A DNA stretch of 64,000 bases from Peribacillus asahii (GCF_003570725.1 NZ_QWVS01000026.1:1-64000), one strand, 5' to 3'. Counted from the first letter of the stretch, positions 45,073-54,537 are shown. Numbers and translations are program-made. The notes: a model not told the origin generated them from the sequence alone.

Positions 45073-45522
45073 ATGGTAAAAGCTAATATTGAGGATTATT
45101 TAGAGCAGGGGATGTATGGCAAGAAGGAAATTAATCCAGCAGAAAGACGAAAATATCTTAGTTCATTACGAGAGCGTGTTATTGTAGTACTTACTCAAGC
45201 ACAAGTGTTAGAAAAAGAAGTATACACAGAACTCCTTCCATTATTCAAACAACATCCAAAGGCGTGCGTATTTTTAAATGGTCATATGGATTATAATCAT
45301 CTTATTAAATATGTGAAAGTGGCAACGACTCACAATATTCGCTATAAAATTGTGTTAAATAAAGAGCATAACTCTGACTTAGGGCTAGTTTTTGCAGAAG
45401 AGTTCGCCATTGATCGAGATAATATTTATATAGAAAAAAAACAGAAAAGTGTAAACATAAAGCCGGTGAAAAAGAGTTTTTGGAAACGGCTTATCCGTTT
45501 TTGCAGAAGAATAGTAAAATAA
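45073..45522 (+). CDS. yueI: YueI-family protein (DUF1694)
   Basis: A 149-residue protein resembling B. subtilis YueI. The typical features are VEDYLEQG-like start (IEDYLEQGMYGKKEINPAERRKYL), RERVIVVLTQAQV, and an alpha/beta core VFLNGHMDYNHLIKYV...YKIV. The family has no known activity, though its fold resembles ribosomal L7Ae/L30e-like RNA binders. ATG 45073 lies 6 bases after GGGGTGG; a GTG at 45064 overlaps that site. It ends in a basic tail (WKRLIRFCRRIVK), which may contact RNA or membrane. Confidence 0.75.
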   Translation: MVKANIEDYLEQGMYGKKEINPAERRKYLSSLRERVIVVLTQAQVLEKEVYTELLPLFKQHPKACVFLNGHMDYNHLIKYVKVATTHNIRYKIVLNKEHNSDLGLVFAEEFAIDRDNIYIEKKQKSVNIKPVKKSFWKRLIRFCRRIVK

Positions 45523-45562
45523 GTTGTATGTGTACATAGCATCATACAAGTGAATGCCAAAA

Positions 45563-45596
45563 CAAAGCCTCTATCAACTTGATAGAGGCTTTGTGA
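45563..45596. terminator. Bidirectional hairpin between convergent genes
   Basis: ACAAAGCCTCTATCAA pairs with TTGATAGAGGCTTTGT almost perfectly. It separates the yueI gene from the convergent formate/nitrite channel. T tracts are short on both strands, longer on the minus strand. Confidence 0.75.
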
Positions 45597-45604
45597 ATAT
45601 AAGC

Positions 45605-46438
45605 TTAAGATGTTTTCTTCAAGTAAGGGACATCTTCTTTTTCTTTTTCTTGTTCTTCTGTTTTCTTCTTATTAGAATGGATATACGCTCCGAAGAATAA
45701 ACCGGCTACTAAAATGCCGCCTCCAAATGCGTTTCCTAAAAATACGGGTACGAAATTACTGAAGTAGTCCGTCCATGTTAGGGCTCCTGCAAAAATTGCA
45801 GCTGGAATGATAAACATATTGGCTACAACGTGTTGAAAACCGATAGCTACGAATGCGACAATTGGGAAAATCATACCCGTAATTTTTCCAGCAGTATCTT
45901 CTGCACTATAAGTAATCCACACCCCTAGTCCAACAAGCCAGTTACAACCAACGGCTGAGATAAAAGCCATCCAAAAACTATCTTCCACTTTAGCTGTTGC
46001 TGTATAAATCGTTTTTTCTAAGTATGTACCTGACTCTGTTAATCCAAGTAGATGACCGAAAAAATAGGCAACAAAAACAGCACCAATAAAGTTGGTGATG
46101 GTAATTAATATCCAGTTAATAGTCAATTGTTTAACTGTAACTTTCTTAGCTAGTGCCGCCATTGGAACAGCCATCATATTTCCTGTTAATAATTCACCAC
46201 CAGCGATGATTGTAAGAATTAAGCCTAGCGGGAAGACTGCGCCTCCTATTAAAGCATTCAGTGTACCCCATTCATGCGGTAAATCGGCAACGACGCGAAT
46301 ATGGAATAAGTATCCTAATGAAATGTAAGCGCCACCTAAAAAACCTAAAATGAGAATGCTTAAAAGTGGCATTGAAACTTTCTTTACCCCTGTTTTTACG
46401 GCGATATTTGCCATTTCTTGTGGACTATTGTACCCCAT
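45605..46438 (-). CDS. Formate/nitrite transporter (FNT) family channel
   Basis: A 277-residue FNT protein that forms a pentameric channel for formate, nitrite or related small anions. Six helices are predicted. Family motifs seen are GGAYISLGYLF near residue 35, GGELLTGNMMAVPMA and CNWLVGLGVWITYSAEDTAGK, then FQHVVANMFIIPAAIF containing the selectivity-region HVVANM. It ends in a charged tail (KKKTEEQEKEKEDV). ATG after AAGGGGGTACAAG. YrhG is the likely B. subtilis relative. No formate dehydrogenase or nitrite reductase is in the window. Confidence 0.86.
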   Translation of the reverse strand: MGYNSPQEMANIAVKTGVKKVSMPLLSILILGFLGGAYISLGYLFHIRVVADLPHEWGTLNALIGGAVFPLGLILTIIAGGELLTGNMMAVPMAALAKKVTVKQLTINWILITITNFIGAVFVAYFFGHLLGLTESGTYLEKTIYTATAKVEDSFWMAFISAVGCNWLVGLGVWITYSAEDTAGKITGMIFPIVAFVAIGFQHVVANMFIIPAAIFAGALTWTDYFSNFVPVFLGNAFGGGILVAGLFFGAYIHSNKKKTEEQEKEKEDVPYLKKTS

Positions 46439-46726
46439 CTTGTACCCCCTTGTTGATCCCTGAAAATTTGATTATCTGTTAAATTGTGTAATAACCCCCC
46501 GTATGTTCTAACACAACCAACATTGTCTAAATCATTATGCCATCTCTGTTATAAAAAAGCTAGTACAAAATATGTAACAGATAGTTTAAAACTTTTTAAA
46601 AGTGGTACACACATTGGATATAATTGGTGTTATACAACGGATTAACTGTATCATTCTAATGAACAGAATGTTTGTAACAAGCGGATTTTATTAATATATA
46701 AGGTTATCTATGACCTTCAAAACAAA
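46439..46726. other. Divergent promoter region
   Basis: This part of the 400-bp gap between the FNT channel and ilvE is AT-rich with no coding frame. The FNT promoter must be here, but no oxygen- or nitrite-responsive box (for example an Fnr dyad) is clear. No T-box or riboswitch fold is evident before ilvE. Confidence 0.4.
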
Positions 46727-46741
46727 AATTTTCCGAAAATT
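46727..46741 (+). promoter_or_regulatory. CodY box upstream of ilvE
   Basis: AATTTTCCGAAAATT matches the CodY consensus AATTTTCWGAAAATT at every fixed position (C in place of W). It lies 14 bp upstream of the -35 of the ilvE promoter, fitting nutrient-dependent control by branched-chain amino acids and GTP. Confidence 0.85.
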
Positions 46742-46755
46742 TTGTGATATAGGGG

Positions 46756-46785
46756 TTGAACTTTCTTTGATAGAAGAGGTAAAAT
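46756..46785 (+). promoter_or_regulatory. Sigma-A promoter of ilvE
   Basis: TTGAAC (46756-46761) and TAAAAT (46780-46785) with an 18-bp spacer, 60 bp upstream of the gene's start. Confidence 0.65.
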
Positions 46786-46845
46786 AATTAAGATAGTTTT
46801 TTCGAAAAATAAATTAATAAAATTAATCAACAAGGGGTCTTGGTA

Positions 46846-47922
46846 ATGAAGGAACAAGAATTGGCAATCACGCTTAGCACAACAAAAAAGGAAAAGCCGC
46901 AAGCGGATCAACTTCAATTTGGTAAAAATTTTACCGATCATATGTTTATTATGGATTATATGCAAGGAAAAGGATGGCATGATCCAAGAATCGTTCCTTA
47001 TCAACCGCTCACATTAGAGCCATCGGCAATGATTTTTCACTATGGACAATCTGTTTTTGAAGGATTAAAAGCTTATTTGACAGAAGAGGAAGAAGTTCTG
47101 TTATTCCGTCCGGAAAAGAACTTTGAACGCTTAAATAGATCAAACGAACGTTTATGTATTCCAGAGATAGATGTAGAGTTCGCTTTAAAAGCATTAAAAG
47201 AGTTAATTCGTGTCGATCGTGATTGGATCCCAAGAGAAGAAGGTACATCTTTATATATCCGTCCATTTATTATTGCAACAGAACCATACTTAGGTGTATC
47301 ACCGGCGGATCGTTATAAATTTATTATTATTATGTCACCAGTAGGTTCTTATTATAAAGAAGGAATTAAACCAGTTAAAATTGCGGTGGAAACAGACTTT
47401 GCCCGTACTGTTAGAGGTGGAACAGGTGAAGCTAAAACAGGCGGTAACTACGCAGCTAGCTTAAAAGCACAAGAAATATCTGAAAAGTCAGGGTACTCAC
47501 AAGTTCTTTGGTTAGACGGCGTAGAGAAGAAATATATTGAAGAAGTAGGTAGTATGAACGTATTCTTCAAAATCAACGGTGAAGTTGTTACACCGGCTCT
47601 TAATGGCAGCATTCTTCAAGGGATTACTCGTGCTTCAATTATTGAATTATTACAATATTGGAATGTTCCAGTAACAGAGCGCCGTATTTCGATGCAAGAA
47701 GTTTACGATGCTTATAAAGCTGGTCAGTTAGAAGAAGCTTTTGGAACAGGAACAGCTGCTGTTATTTCTCCAATTGGTGAATTTTATTGGAAAGAGGAAA
47801 AAATGGTCATCAACAACGGTGAAACCGGCGAATTATCCCAAAAATTATATGATACATTAACAGGAATCCAAAACGGTAAAATAGCAGATCCGTTAAATTG
47901 GATTACAAAATTAGAAGATTAA
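46846..47922 (+). CDS. ilvE: Branched-chain amino-acid aminotransferase
   Basis: A 358-residue class IV PLP transaminase, larger type as in B. subtilis YbgE/YwaA, interconverting Leu/Ile/Val and their 2-oxo acids. The PLP lysine is K197 in GTGEAKTGGNYAASL. Also visible are HYGQSVFEGLKAY, LYIRPFIIATEPYLG and EAFGTGTAAVISPIG. ATG 46846 is placed by AAGGGG eight bases upstream; an in-frame TTG at 46840 is too close to it. A consensus CodY box and a promoter lie upstream, and a strong terminator follows. Confidence 0.92.
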   Translation: MKEQELAITLSTTKKEKPQADQLQFGKNFTDHMFIMDYMQGKGWHDPRIVPYQPLTLEPSAMIFHYGQSVFEGLKAYLTEEEEVLLFRPEKNFERLNRSNERLCIPEIDVEFALKALKELIRVDRDWIPREEGTSLYIRPFIIATEPYLGVSPADRYKFIIIMSPVGSYYKEGIKPVKIAVETDFARTVRGGTGEAKTGGNYAASLKAQEISEKSGYSQVLWLDGVEKKYIEEVGSMNVFFKINGEVVTPALNGSILQGITRASIIELLQYWNVPVTERRISMQEVYDAYKAGQLEEAFGTGTAAVISPIGEFYWKEEKMVINNGETGELSQKLYDTLTGIQNGKIADPLNWITKLED

Positions 47923-47948
47923 ATTACACAATCACAATACAAATACGA

Positions 47949-47981
47949 TAAAACCCTTTTTCTTAGAAAAAGGGTTTTTTT
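47949..47981 (+). terminator. Terminator after ilvE
   Basis: AAAACCCTTTTTC..GAAAAAGGGTTTT with a very short loop, then more Ts. Confidence 0.92.
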
Positions 47982-48087
47982 GCATGTTATGTGAAATGAG
48001 AATGGAGGAAAATTAATTGAAGTGATGTCGATTTTAACATAATGAAGTGTTTGGACATCATAAAGACAAATCGCTTGTATTAATTTT

Positions 48088-48122
48088 AGATGTACATCTG
48101 GAATGTGAATGTAATAATTACA
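48088..48122 (+). promoter_or_regulatory. Two palindromes upstream of the azoreductase
   Basis: AGATGTACATCT (48088-48099) and TGTAATAATTACA (48110-48122) are both perfect palindromes 85-119 bp before the start codon. They could be operators of a redox or electrophile regulator such as a MarR/DUF24 protein. Neither matches the YodB or MhqR boxes as I remember them. Confidence 0.45.
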
Positions 48123-48206
48123 ATTAAATCAAGATATTTTAAGTGATTGTATTTGGACCGAAAACATATATTTTTTAAGCAAATACAGCAAGTGGAGGAA
48201 CAGAAG

Positions 48207-48833
48207 ATGTCTAAAGTATTATTAATTAAAGCAAATGACCGTCCTGCGGATCAAGCAGTTAGTACAAAAATGTATGAAACATTTGTTAACACGTTTAAAG
48301 AAGCAAACCCAAATGAAGATATTACAGAGTTAGATCTTTTTGCGCTTAATCTTCCGTATTTTGGACATACTGCGATTACAGGGGTATACAAACGCAATCA
48401 AGGATTAGAATTAACAACGGAAGAAGCAAAAGCGGCGGATGTAGTGGAACAATACTTGAATCAATTTTTAGCAGCAGAAAAAGTGGTTTTTGCTTTTCCT
48501 TTATGGAATTTTACCGTGCCAGCACCGCTTATTACTTATATTTCTTACCTCGCACAATCAGGGAAAACATTTAAATATACGCCAGAAGGTCCAGTAGGAT
48601 TAGCGGGTAATAAGAAAGTTGTCTTATTAAATGCACGTGGTTCTGATTATTCTACTCCAGAAATGAATTCTGTAGAGATGGCCGTTAATTATGTAAAAGT
48701 AATGCTTAACTTCTGGGGCATTTCTAGTCCAGAAACAGTCGTGATTGAAGGGCACAATCAATATCCGGATCGCGCTCAAGAAATCATTGCGGACGGTTTA
48801 GAAAAGGTGGCACAAGCAGCAAGCAAATTTTAA
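48207..48833 (+). CDS. azoR: FMN-dependent NADH-azoreductase
   Basis: A 208-residue flavodoxin-fold enzyme that reduces azo dyes and quinones with NADH, probably for quinone/electrophile detoxification. The start KVLLIKANDRPADQAVSTKM, the FMN-site FAFPLWNFTVPAPLITYISYLAQSGKTFKYT and LLNARGSDYS match AzoR. ATG 48207 follows AGTGGAGGAACAGAAG; the open frame extends 60 bases upstream into non-coding DNA. It stands alone between terminators. Confidence 0.87.
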   Translation: MSKVLLIKANDRPADQAVSTKMYETFVNTFKEANPNEDITELDLFALNLPYFGHTAITGVYKRNQGLELTTEEAKAADVVEQYLNQFLAAEKVVFAFPLWNFTVPAPLITYISYLAQSGKTFKYTPEGPVGLAGNKKVVLLNARGSDYSTPEMNSVEMAVNYVKVMLNFWGISSPETVVIEGHNQYPDRAQEIIADGLEKVAQAASKF

Positions 48834-48842
48834 ATTGTTTAA

Positions 48843-48873
48843 ACACCAGTATGACTTCCATACTGGTGCTTTT
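48843..48873 (+). terminator. Terminator after the azoreductase
   Basis: ACACCAGTATG pairs with CATACTGGTG around ACTTC, then CTTTT. Confidence 0.87.
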
Positions 48874-48936
48874 CATAGCAGTTTTTTTCCGTGGTTCGCT
48901 TATAATAAAGAGAAGAACAAGAAAGGGAGTGATGCT

Positions 48937-50733
48937 ATGCAAACGTTTAAAACACGTGAAGAGGTAAAAGAAGAAGAAAAGTGGAATTTAGCGGATATTT
49001 ATGAAAGCCAGGAACAATGGGAAGCGGATTTTGAACGAGTATCAAAGGACATTGATCAGCTTAAAGCGTATGATGGAGCGATTCATAGTGCTAAGGATTT
49101 ATATGAATACCTTCATGCAAGTGAAGAGCTTGGGAGTATATATAATAAAGTGTATGTTTATGCGATGCTGCAAACGGATTTAGATACAAGAAACAGCGAA
49201 TCGCAAGCTTTACTGGATCGTGCGGGCCAATTAGGGAGAAAAATCAGTCAGGCCACGTCATTTTTTATGCCCTTTTTGTTAAGTTTAGAGGAATCTACAT
49301 TAAAGAGCTACATAGCAGAAGTGAAAGGGTTAGAATATTTTGAAGAAGATTTATGGGATTCTTATCGATATAAAGCTCATGTTTTAACAAAAGAGCAAGA
49401 AGCGGTTATTTCTCAAATTGGTGAGGCAATGTCAGCCCCGCAAAAAACGTTTAGCATGATTAATAATGCAGATATCAAGTTTGGAAAGGTAACAACAGAA
49501 TCCGGAGACAAAGTAGAACTAACACGCGGTATGTATGCGAAGTTAATGGAGGAAGAAGATCGTGATAAGCGAAAAGAAGCTTATAAAGCATATTATAAAC
49601 CGTATGTTCAATTGAAAAACACGATTGGCTCCACACTTGCAACTGCCATTCGCAATAATGTCAACATGTCAAGATTAAGAAATTATCCATCTGCTTTAGA
49701 AAAATCATTATTTAGTGATGAAGTACCGAAAGAAGTTTATGATAATTTGATTATGTCAACTAAACAAAATATAGCTCCAATGAAAAAATATATGCGATTG
49801 CGAAAGAAAGTATTAGGGGTCGATGAGTTACGTGCGTATGATTTGAGTGTACCGTTAGTACAAGGTGCAAAAGAGGAAATTTCTTATGAAGAAGGCTATG
49901 CACTTATGCTCGAAGCATTAAAGCCGCTTGGTGAAGAATACACGTCAACATTAGCGAGTTTTAAAGAAAATCGTTATCTAGATGTTCGCGAAACACCTGG
50001 GAAGCGTTCGGGAGCTTATAACCTTGGGGTATATGGCGTGCATCCATTTATTTTATTAAATCATCGCGATGATTTAGATAGTGTGTTCACGTTAGCTCAT
50101 GAATGTGGTCACGGCATGCATTCATATTTCAGTTCTACTCATCAGCCGCGCATTTCAGCTGGTTATTCTATTTTTGTCGCAGAGGTGGCGTCAACGGTCA
50201 ATGAGATTTTATTAATCCGTCATTTATTAAAGACGACAAAAGAAATCGATAAGAAAAAACATTTACTGAATCATTTTATTGACAGCTTTAAAGGAACGTT
50301 CTTTACGCAAGTAATGTTTGCAGAGTTTGAAAAAACAGTTCATGAAAAAGCGGAGCAAGATGAACCATTAAATGCGGATGTCTTTAATGAGGTATATGAG
50401 TCCATCTTCCGCACATACAATGGAGAAGATCTTGTTTTTGATGATGAAGTCAAATACGGCTGGACACGGATTCCTCACTTTTATCGTCCGTTCTACGTTT
50501 ACAAATACGCAACAGGCTATACATCTGCGATTATTATTGCTGATACGATTTTGTCAGGAGACAAAGAGGCATTAGAAAATTATTTAACGTTTTTAAAAAG
50601 TGGAAGCTCCGACAAGCCTCTTGCATTATTGAAAAAAGCTGGAGTTGATTTAACGAAACCAGAACCAATTGCTAATGCTTTACGTATCTTTAATGATCTT
50701 GTTGATGAATTTGTTGAATTAATGGAAAAGTAA
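48937..50733 (+). CDS. pepF: Oligoendopeptidase F
   Basis: A 598-residue M3B metallopeptidase that cleaves short peptides in the cytoplasm. The N-terminal part (EEEKWNLADIYES) is the PepF signature. The zinc motif is H388-E-C-G-H392 in LAHECGHGMHSYFS, with the downstream glutamate in VASTVNEILL. ATG 48937 with AAAGGGAGTGATGCT. B. subtilis PepF has similar length and has been linked to peptide signalling turnover at high dose. It is monocistronic between terminators. Confidence 0.92.
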   Translation: MQTFKTREEVKEEEKWNLADIYESQEQWEADFERVSKDIDQLKAYDGAIHSAKDLYEYLHASEELGSIYNKVYVYAMLQTDLDTRNSESQALLDRAGQLGRKISQATSFFMPFLLSLEESTLKSYIAEVKGLEYFEEDLWDSYRYKAHVLTKEQEAVISQIGEAMSAPQKTFSMINNADIKFGKVTTESGDKVELTRGMYAKLMEEEDRDKRKEAYKAYYKPYVQLKNTIGSTLATAIRNNVNMSRLRNYPSALEKSLFSDEVPKEVYDNLIMSTKQNIAPMKKYMRLRKKVLGVDELRAYDLSVPLVQGAKEEISYEEGYALMLEALKPLGEEYTSTLASFKENRYLDVRETPGKRSGAYNLGVYGVHPFILLNHRDDLDSVFTLAHECGHGMHSYFSSTHQPRISAGYSIFVAEVASTVNEILLIRHLLKTTKEIDKKKHLLNHFIDSFKGTFFTQVMFAEFEKTVHEKAEQDEPLNADVFNEVYESIFRTYNGEDLVFDDEVKYGWTRIPHFYRPFYVYKYATGYTSAIIIADTILSGDKEALENYLTFLKSGSSDKPLALLKKAGVDLTKPEPIANALRIFNDLVDEFVELMEK

Positions 50734-50786
50734 TAATTCCTGTTGGTATAAATTTAAGAAAAATGATATAGTAAGATGTCTGAAAA

Positions 50787-50817
50787 ACGGGCTCAATCGA
50801 TGCGATTGAGCCTGTTT
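50787..50817 (+). terminator. Terminator after pepF
   Basis: CGGGCTCAATCG and CGATTGAGCCTG pair around ATG. The T tract (TTTAT) is short. Confidence 0.75.
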
Positions 50818-50849
50818 ATCTATTATAAGGAAACTAAGGGAAGAGAAAG

Positions 50850-53090
50850 ATGAATTCAACGATAGAATATATTAAAGAATGGCAAGAGGCTCTGCAGCTT
50901 GAAATTCTCCATTTGAAAAAGTTTGGAAGTACAAAATATTTAATTTCAAATGGAAAACAGCTTTCAAGCGGCGAGGCTTATACGTATTATTTTGAAACAG
51001 GTATATCTGTTAAAATTCCAGTAGGCAGTTCGGTTCGCATGGAGTGGGGAGGAATAAAGGAGAAAGGGCGCATTTTATCTTCAGAAGGGAGAAGCATTAT
51101 TCTAGCATTTGACCGTTCACTTGGAGATGTAATCAGTGAAGCATTTCTTTTCCATGATCCGTGGGAGTTGTTAGAACAACTAATAAGCCGTTTACTAGAA
51201 GCGGCGAAAAGCAAGCAAAAGCGATTACGAATTAAGCGATTAATGGACCCTTCTATGCCAGCCAAGCATTCGAATGAAAGCGGGCAAACGGCTGTAAAAG
51301 AACTGTTTTTACGTTCTAAATATAATCCAGTTACATTTGTTTGGGGGCCGCCGGGAACAGGCAAAACGTATACGCTGGCCCGAGTGGCTTCCAATCACTA
51401 TTTAAAAGAGAAAAAGGTGCTTATTTTAGCGCATAGCAATCAAGCTGTCGATGTGTTAATGGCGGAAATTTCTGCTTTTGTGAAGAAGAAAAATCGATTT
51501 CAAGAAGGAGAAGTGCTTCGCTATGGCACCCAAATTGGAGAAATTCTAACGAAGCATGAAGATATTGTTTCCGGTCAGCTGCTGCAAAAGAAGGAACCAA
51601 GCTTGCTAAAAGAAAAAGAACAATTAATAGAAGAAAAACGACTGTTAAAGCAGGATTTAGCTGGCTCTTTTAGCGTACGCGATTCAGAACAATTAATTGA
51701 ATTAGAGAAAAAGCTGGCAAGAATTTTAGAAAAAATTCGTCAAAAAGAAATGAGCTTTATAAAAGAAGCGAAAATAATTGGAACTACATTGGCGAAGGCC
51801 GCAACGGATGCGACCATTTATGAGCAAGAATATGATGTCGTGATACTAGATGAAGCAAGTATGGCCTATGTGCCGCAAGTGGCTTTTGCTGCTTCACTCG
51901 CGAAGCATATCATTGTTTCGGGTGATTTTAAGCAGCTGCCCCCCATTGCTGCAGCTAAAGATGCGATTGTGAAGCAATGGTTAAAGGAAGATGTTTTTCA
52001 TCGTTCGGGGGTAGCAACCGTTGTTGAAGCCGGAGAGCTGCATCCGCATTTATTTCTTTTAAAAGAACAGCGACGCATGCATCCGGAAATTTCTGCTTTT
52101 ACGAATCATTATATTTATCATGACTTTGTTGGTGATCACAAAAGTGTGGAGGAAAGTAGAAAGCCGATTGCTGAAATGGAGCCTTTTATGAATCGAGCTT
52201 CCATTTTGTTAAATACGAGTTTTTCGGGAGAATATTGTGTGTCAGAGCGAACGACTCATTCGCGAGTGAATCCTTGGCAATTGCTGCTTTCCTTTCAATT
52301 GCTTCATGAAGCTTATATCGATGGTGCTCGTTCGATTGGCTATGTGACGCCGTATCGTGCACAAGCGGATTTAATGGAACTGCTATTAAATGATATATAT
52401 GCAAAGGAGCGTCAAACAGCCGATTTGATTGCAGCCACTGTTCATCGTTTTCAAGGCAGTGAGCGCGACGTGATGATTTTTGATACGGTTGATAGCTATC
52501 CGCAAAATCGTGCAGGATTACTATTGACGGGAAAAGATAGTGAACGCTTAATAAATGTAGCGATTACCCGTACAAAAGGAAAGTTTATTCATGTATGTGA
52601 TACCGATTTTGTAAAGAAATTTGTATATCGCAGTAAAACAATCCGCCAATTAGTCGACCATCAAACACAACATCGCCAACTAGTTCAAACAGATGAAATT
52701 GGCCAGTGGGTTAAGCATCAGCATCCTCGTTTACAATGGATGCATGCAAGAAAATTAGAAAAATTATTTGATGATTTAACGTCAGCAAAGAGAGACATCA
52801 TCGTAGCTTTACCTAATTCATTTCAATTACCGGATGAATGGCTGCCGGTATTACAAAACTGTTCAGCGAATATTACGCTTATTTCACCTAAAATAAATCG
52901 TGAGCTTCCTGCCAATCGTTTTATACTAAGCGCCATTGCATTTCCGTTCATCATCATCGATCAAAGATTTGTCTGGCTTGGCGTTCCTGTTGAAGCAAAC
53001 AATCGAGTGCAGCCGCCGTTTATCGCAGCTAGACTAGATTCAACTGTAATGGCTGAACAATTTATCAATCAAGTGATTGTGTCAGAGTAA
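50850..53090 (+). CDS. Superfamily 1 (Upf1-like) helicase/ATPase
   Basis: A 746-residue SF1B-type ATPase. Helicase motifs in order: Walker A GPPGTGKT (166-173), Walker B ILDEAS (332-337), motif III SGDFKQLPP (357-365), EQRRMHPE (406-413), VHRFQGSERD (531-540) and the arginine-finger NVAITRTKG (569-577). A charged coiled coil (about 245-305) is inserted between motifs Ia and II. The N-terminal 150 residues look like an OB-type domain, and the last 130 residues resemble the PLD-like tail seen in some relatives. It probably unwinds or translocates on RNA or DNA. No partner genes are present. Confidence 0.82.
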   Translation: MNSTIEYIKEWQEALQLEILHLKKFGSTKYLISNGKQLSSGEAYTYYFETGISVKIPVGSSVRMEWGGIKEKGRILSSEGRSIILAFDRSLGDVISEAFLFHDPWELLEQLISRLLEAAKSKQKRLRIKRLMDPSMPAKHSNESGQTAVKELFLRSKYNPVTFVWGPPGTGKTYTLARVASNHYLKEKKVLILAHSNQAVDVLMAEISAFVKKKNRFQEGEVLRYGTQIGEILTKHEDIVSGQLLQKKEPSLLKEKEQLIEEKRLLKQDLAGSFSVRDSEQLIELEKKLARILEKIRQKEMSFIKEAKIIGTTLAKAATDATIYEQEYDVVILDEASMAYVPQVAFAASLAKHIIVSGDFKQLPPIAAAKDAIVKQWLKEDVFHRSGVATVVEAGELHPHLFLLKEQRRMHPEISAFTNHYIYHDFVGDHKSVEESRKPIAEMEPFMNRASILLNTSFSGEYCVSERTTHSRVNPWQLLLSFQLLHEAYIDGARSIGYVTPYRAQADLMELLLNDIYAKERQTADLIAATVHRFQGSERDVMIFDTVDSYPQNRAGLLLTGKDSERLINVAITRTKGKFIHVCDTDFVKKFVYRSKTIRQLVDHQTQHRQLVQTDEIGQWVKHQHPRLQWMHARKLEKLFDDLTSAKRDIIVALPNSFQLPDEWLPVLQNCSANITLISPKINRELPANRFILSAIAFPFIIIDQRFVWLGVPVEANNRVQPPFIAARLDSTVMAEQFINQVIVSE

Positions 53091-53095
53091 GCGCG

Positions 53096-53130
53096 AAAAA
53101 AGGCGAGCATACGAACGTGCTCGTCTTTTT
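53096..53130 (+). terminator. Terminator after the helicase
   Basis: AAAAAGGCGAGCA / TGCTCGTCTTTTT, with one G-U, around a seven-base loop. Confidence 0.88.
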
Positions 53131-53436
53131 GTTCTAAATTTTATATTTAAAATTCTACCTCGTCAGAATATATTTTTTTCAGTTTATCAATTGGATACAA
53201 CAATTTATCACTTGAAACTGAGATTTTATTAGTTCATTTAAACGATTTATCCATTAAACACATTCAATTTATTTATATTTGATAAATAACCTCAATAGAA
53301 TATCTAATAATCGTTCATTCTAAATAAATTAGTAAGGTTGTTTTATTGCCTTCAAGCAAATTGGATGCATTTTTAGGTTATCTTAATATAAGATGACAAT
53401 GTATTGCGTCATCTAATGAAGAAAGAAGTGAATAAA
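53131..53436. other. AT-rich intergenic region
   Basis: About 300 bp of very AT-rich DNA between the helicase terminator and the LLM oxidoreductase. It must carry that gene's promoter, but I see no convincing element, repeat or coding frame. Confidence 0.4.
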
Positions 53437-54441
53437 GTGGACACATTATCAAATATAAAATTTTCAATACTAGATTTAGCACAAATTACCGTTGGTGGTT
53501 CACCTGCCGAATCATTTCAACATTCAGCCGATCTTGCACAACATGCCGAAAAGTGGGGGTACCATCGTTATTGGCTTGCTGAGCATCATAATATGCCAGG
53601 CATTGCAAGTTCAGCTACATCTGTTGTCATTGGTTATGTAGCGAATGCAACGAAAACGATTCGTGTTGGTTCAGGTGGAATTATGCTGCCTAATCATTCA
53701 CCGCTTGTCATTGCGGAACAATTTGGTACACTAGAAGCAATGTATCCTGGGAGAATTGATTTAGGATTAGGGCGTGCACCAGGCAGTGATCAACAAACAG
53801 CAGTGGCTCTTAGACGCGACCCTCGCAACCAAGGTCAAGATTTTCCTGAACAATTAGCTGAGTTAAGGATGTATCTAGAGCCTGCTTCACGTAATAATCG
53901 AATACGGGCGATTCCAGGGGAAGGACAAGACATTCCCATTTGGCTGCTTGGTTCGAGCGGCTTTAGTGCCGTGCTTGCAGCGGAACTTGGGTTACCTTTT
54001 TCATTTGCCAGCCACTTCTCACCAGAAAATATGCAGTTAGCCCTTGCTAGGTATCGTCAATACTTTAAACCTTCTGAAGTGCTAGACGAGCCGCATGTGA
54101 TGGTAGCAGTAAATGTATATGCGGCAGATACAATGGAAGAAGCGCAGCGAATCGCGACTTCTCATCAACAGCAATTCCTAAATCTCATTCGTAATACACC
54201 TGGCCAATTACCACCACCTGTGGATTCAATGGAGAATCTTTGGTCAGAATATGAAAAAAGTCTTGTAATGAAGCAGTTACAAAATACGATTATTGGCACA
54301 CATGAAGAAGTGAAAAAACGATTAGAAGATTTAGCGCAAAATACGAAGGCGGATGAAATCATTATTGCTACAACAACTTACGATCATCAAGCACGTCTTC
54401 GTTCTTTTGAAATTGTAGCAGAAGTAGTAGGGATGAAATAA
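53437..54441 (+). CDS. LLM-class (luciferase-like) flavin oxidoreductase
   Basis: A 334-residue TIM-barrel flavoprotein of the bacterial luciferase-like superfamily. It has [19 protein letters not shown] at the start, [30 protein letters not shown], and [17 protein letters not shown], the pattern of the YhbW/LuxA-related group that uses FMN or F420 (FMN in bacilli). I place the start at GTG 53437, after AAAGAAGTG; earlier in-frame TTG 53404 and ATG 53416 lack a ribosome site. The substrate is unknown. Confidence 0.78.
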   Translation: MDTLSNIKFSILDLAQITVGGSPAESFQHSADLAQHAEKWGYHRYWLAEHHNMPGIASSATSVVIGYVANATKTIRVGSGGIMLPNHSPLVIAEQFGTLEAMYPGRIDLGLGRAPGSDQQTAVALRRDPRNQGQDFPEQLAELRMYLEPASRNNRIRAIPGEGQDIPIWLLGSSGFSAVLAAELGLPFSFASHFSPENMQLALARYRQYFKPSEVLDEPHVMVAVNVYAADTMEEAQRIATSHQQQFLNLIRNTPGQLPPPVDSMENLWSEYEKSLVMKQLQNTIIGTHEEVKKRLEDLAQNTKADEIIIATTTYDHQARLRSFEIVAEVVGMK

Positions 54442-54450
54442 AATGAAATA

Positions 54451-54489
54451 ATCATCCATGAGAGTTCAAACGAATGTCTCATGGATGAT
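54451..54489 (+). terminator. Hairpin after the LLM oxidoreductase
   Basis: ATCATCCATGAGA and TCTCATGGATGAT are perfect inverted repeats. The run of Ts is missing, so termination efficiency is uncertain. Confidence 0.65.
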
Positions 54490-54537
54490 GTATAAAGTGA
54501 ATTAATTATAATTATATTATGTTAACAAGAGGTATGT

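Noticed and set aside
46439-46845. T-box or riboswitch leader before ilvE
   Set aside because: No T-box specifier/antiterminator sequence or terminator hairpin lies between the promoter and start; the leader is only about 55 bases, and the CodY box explains control.
50987-51394. 135-codon frame antisense to the helicase
   Set aside because: Overlaps the N-terminal and Walker A region of an intact helicase gene on the other strand; a shadow.
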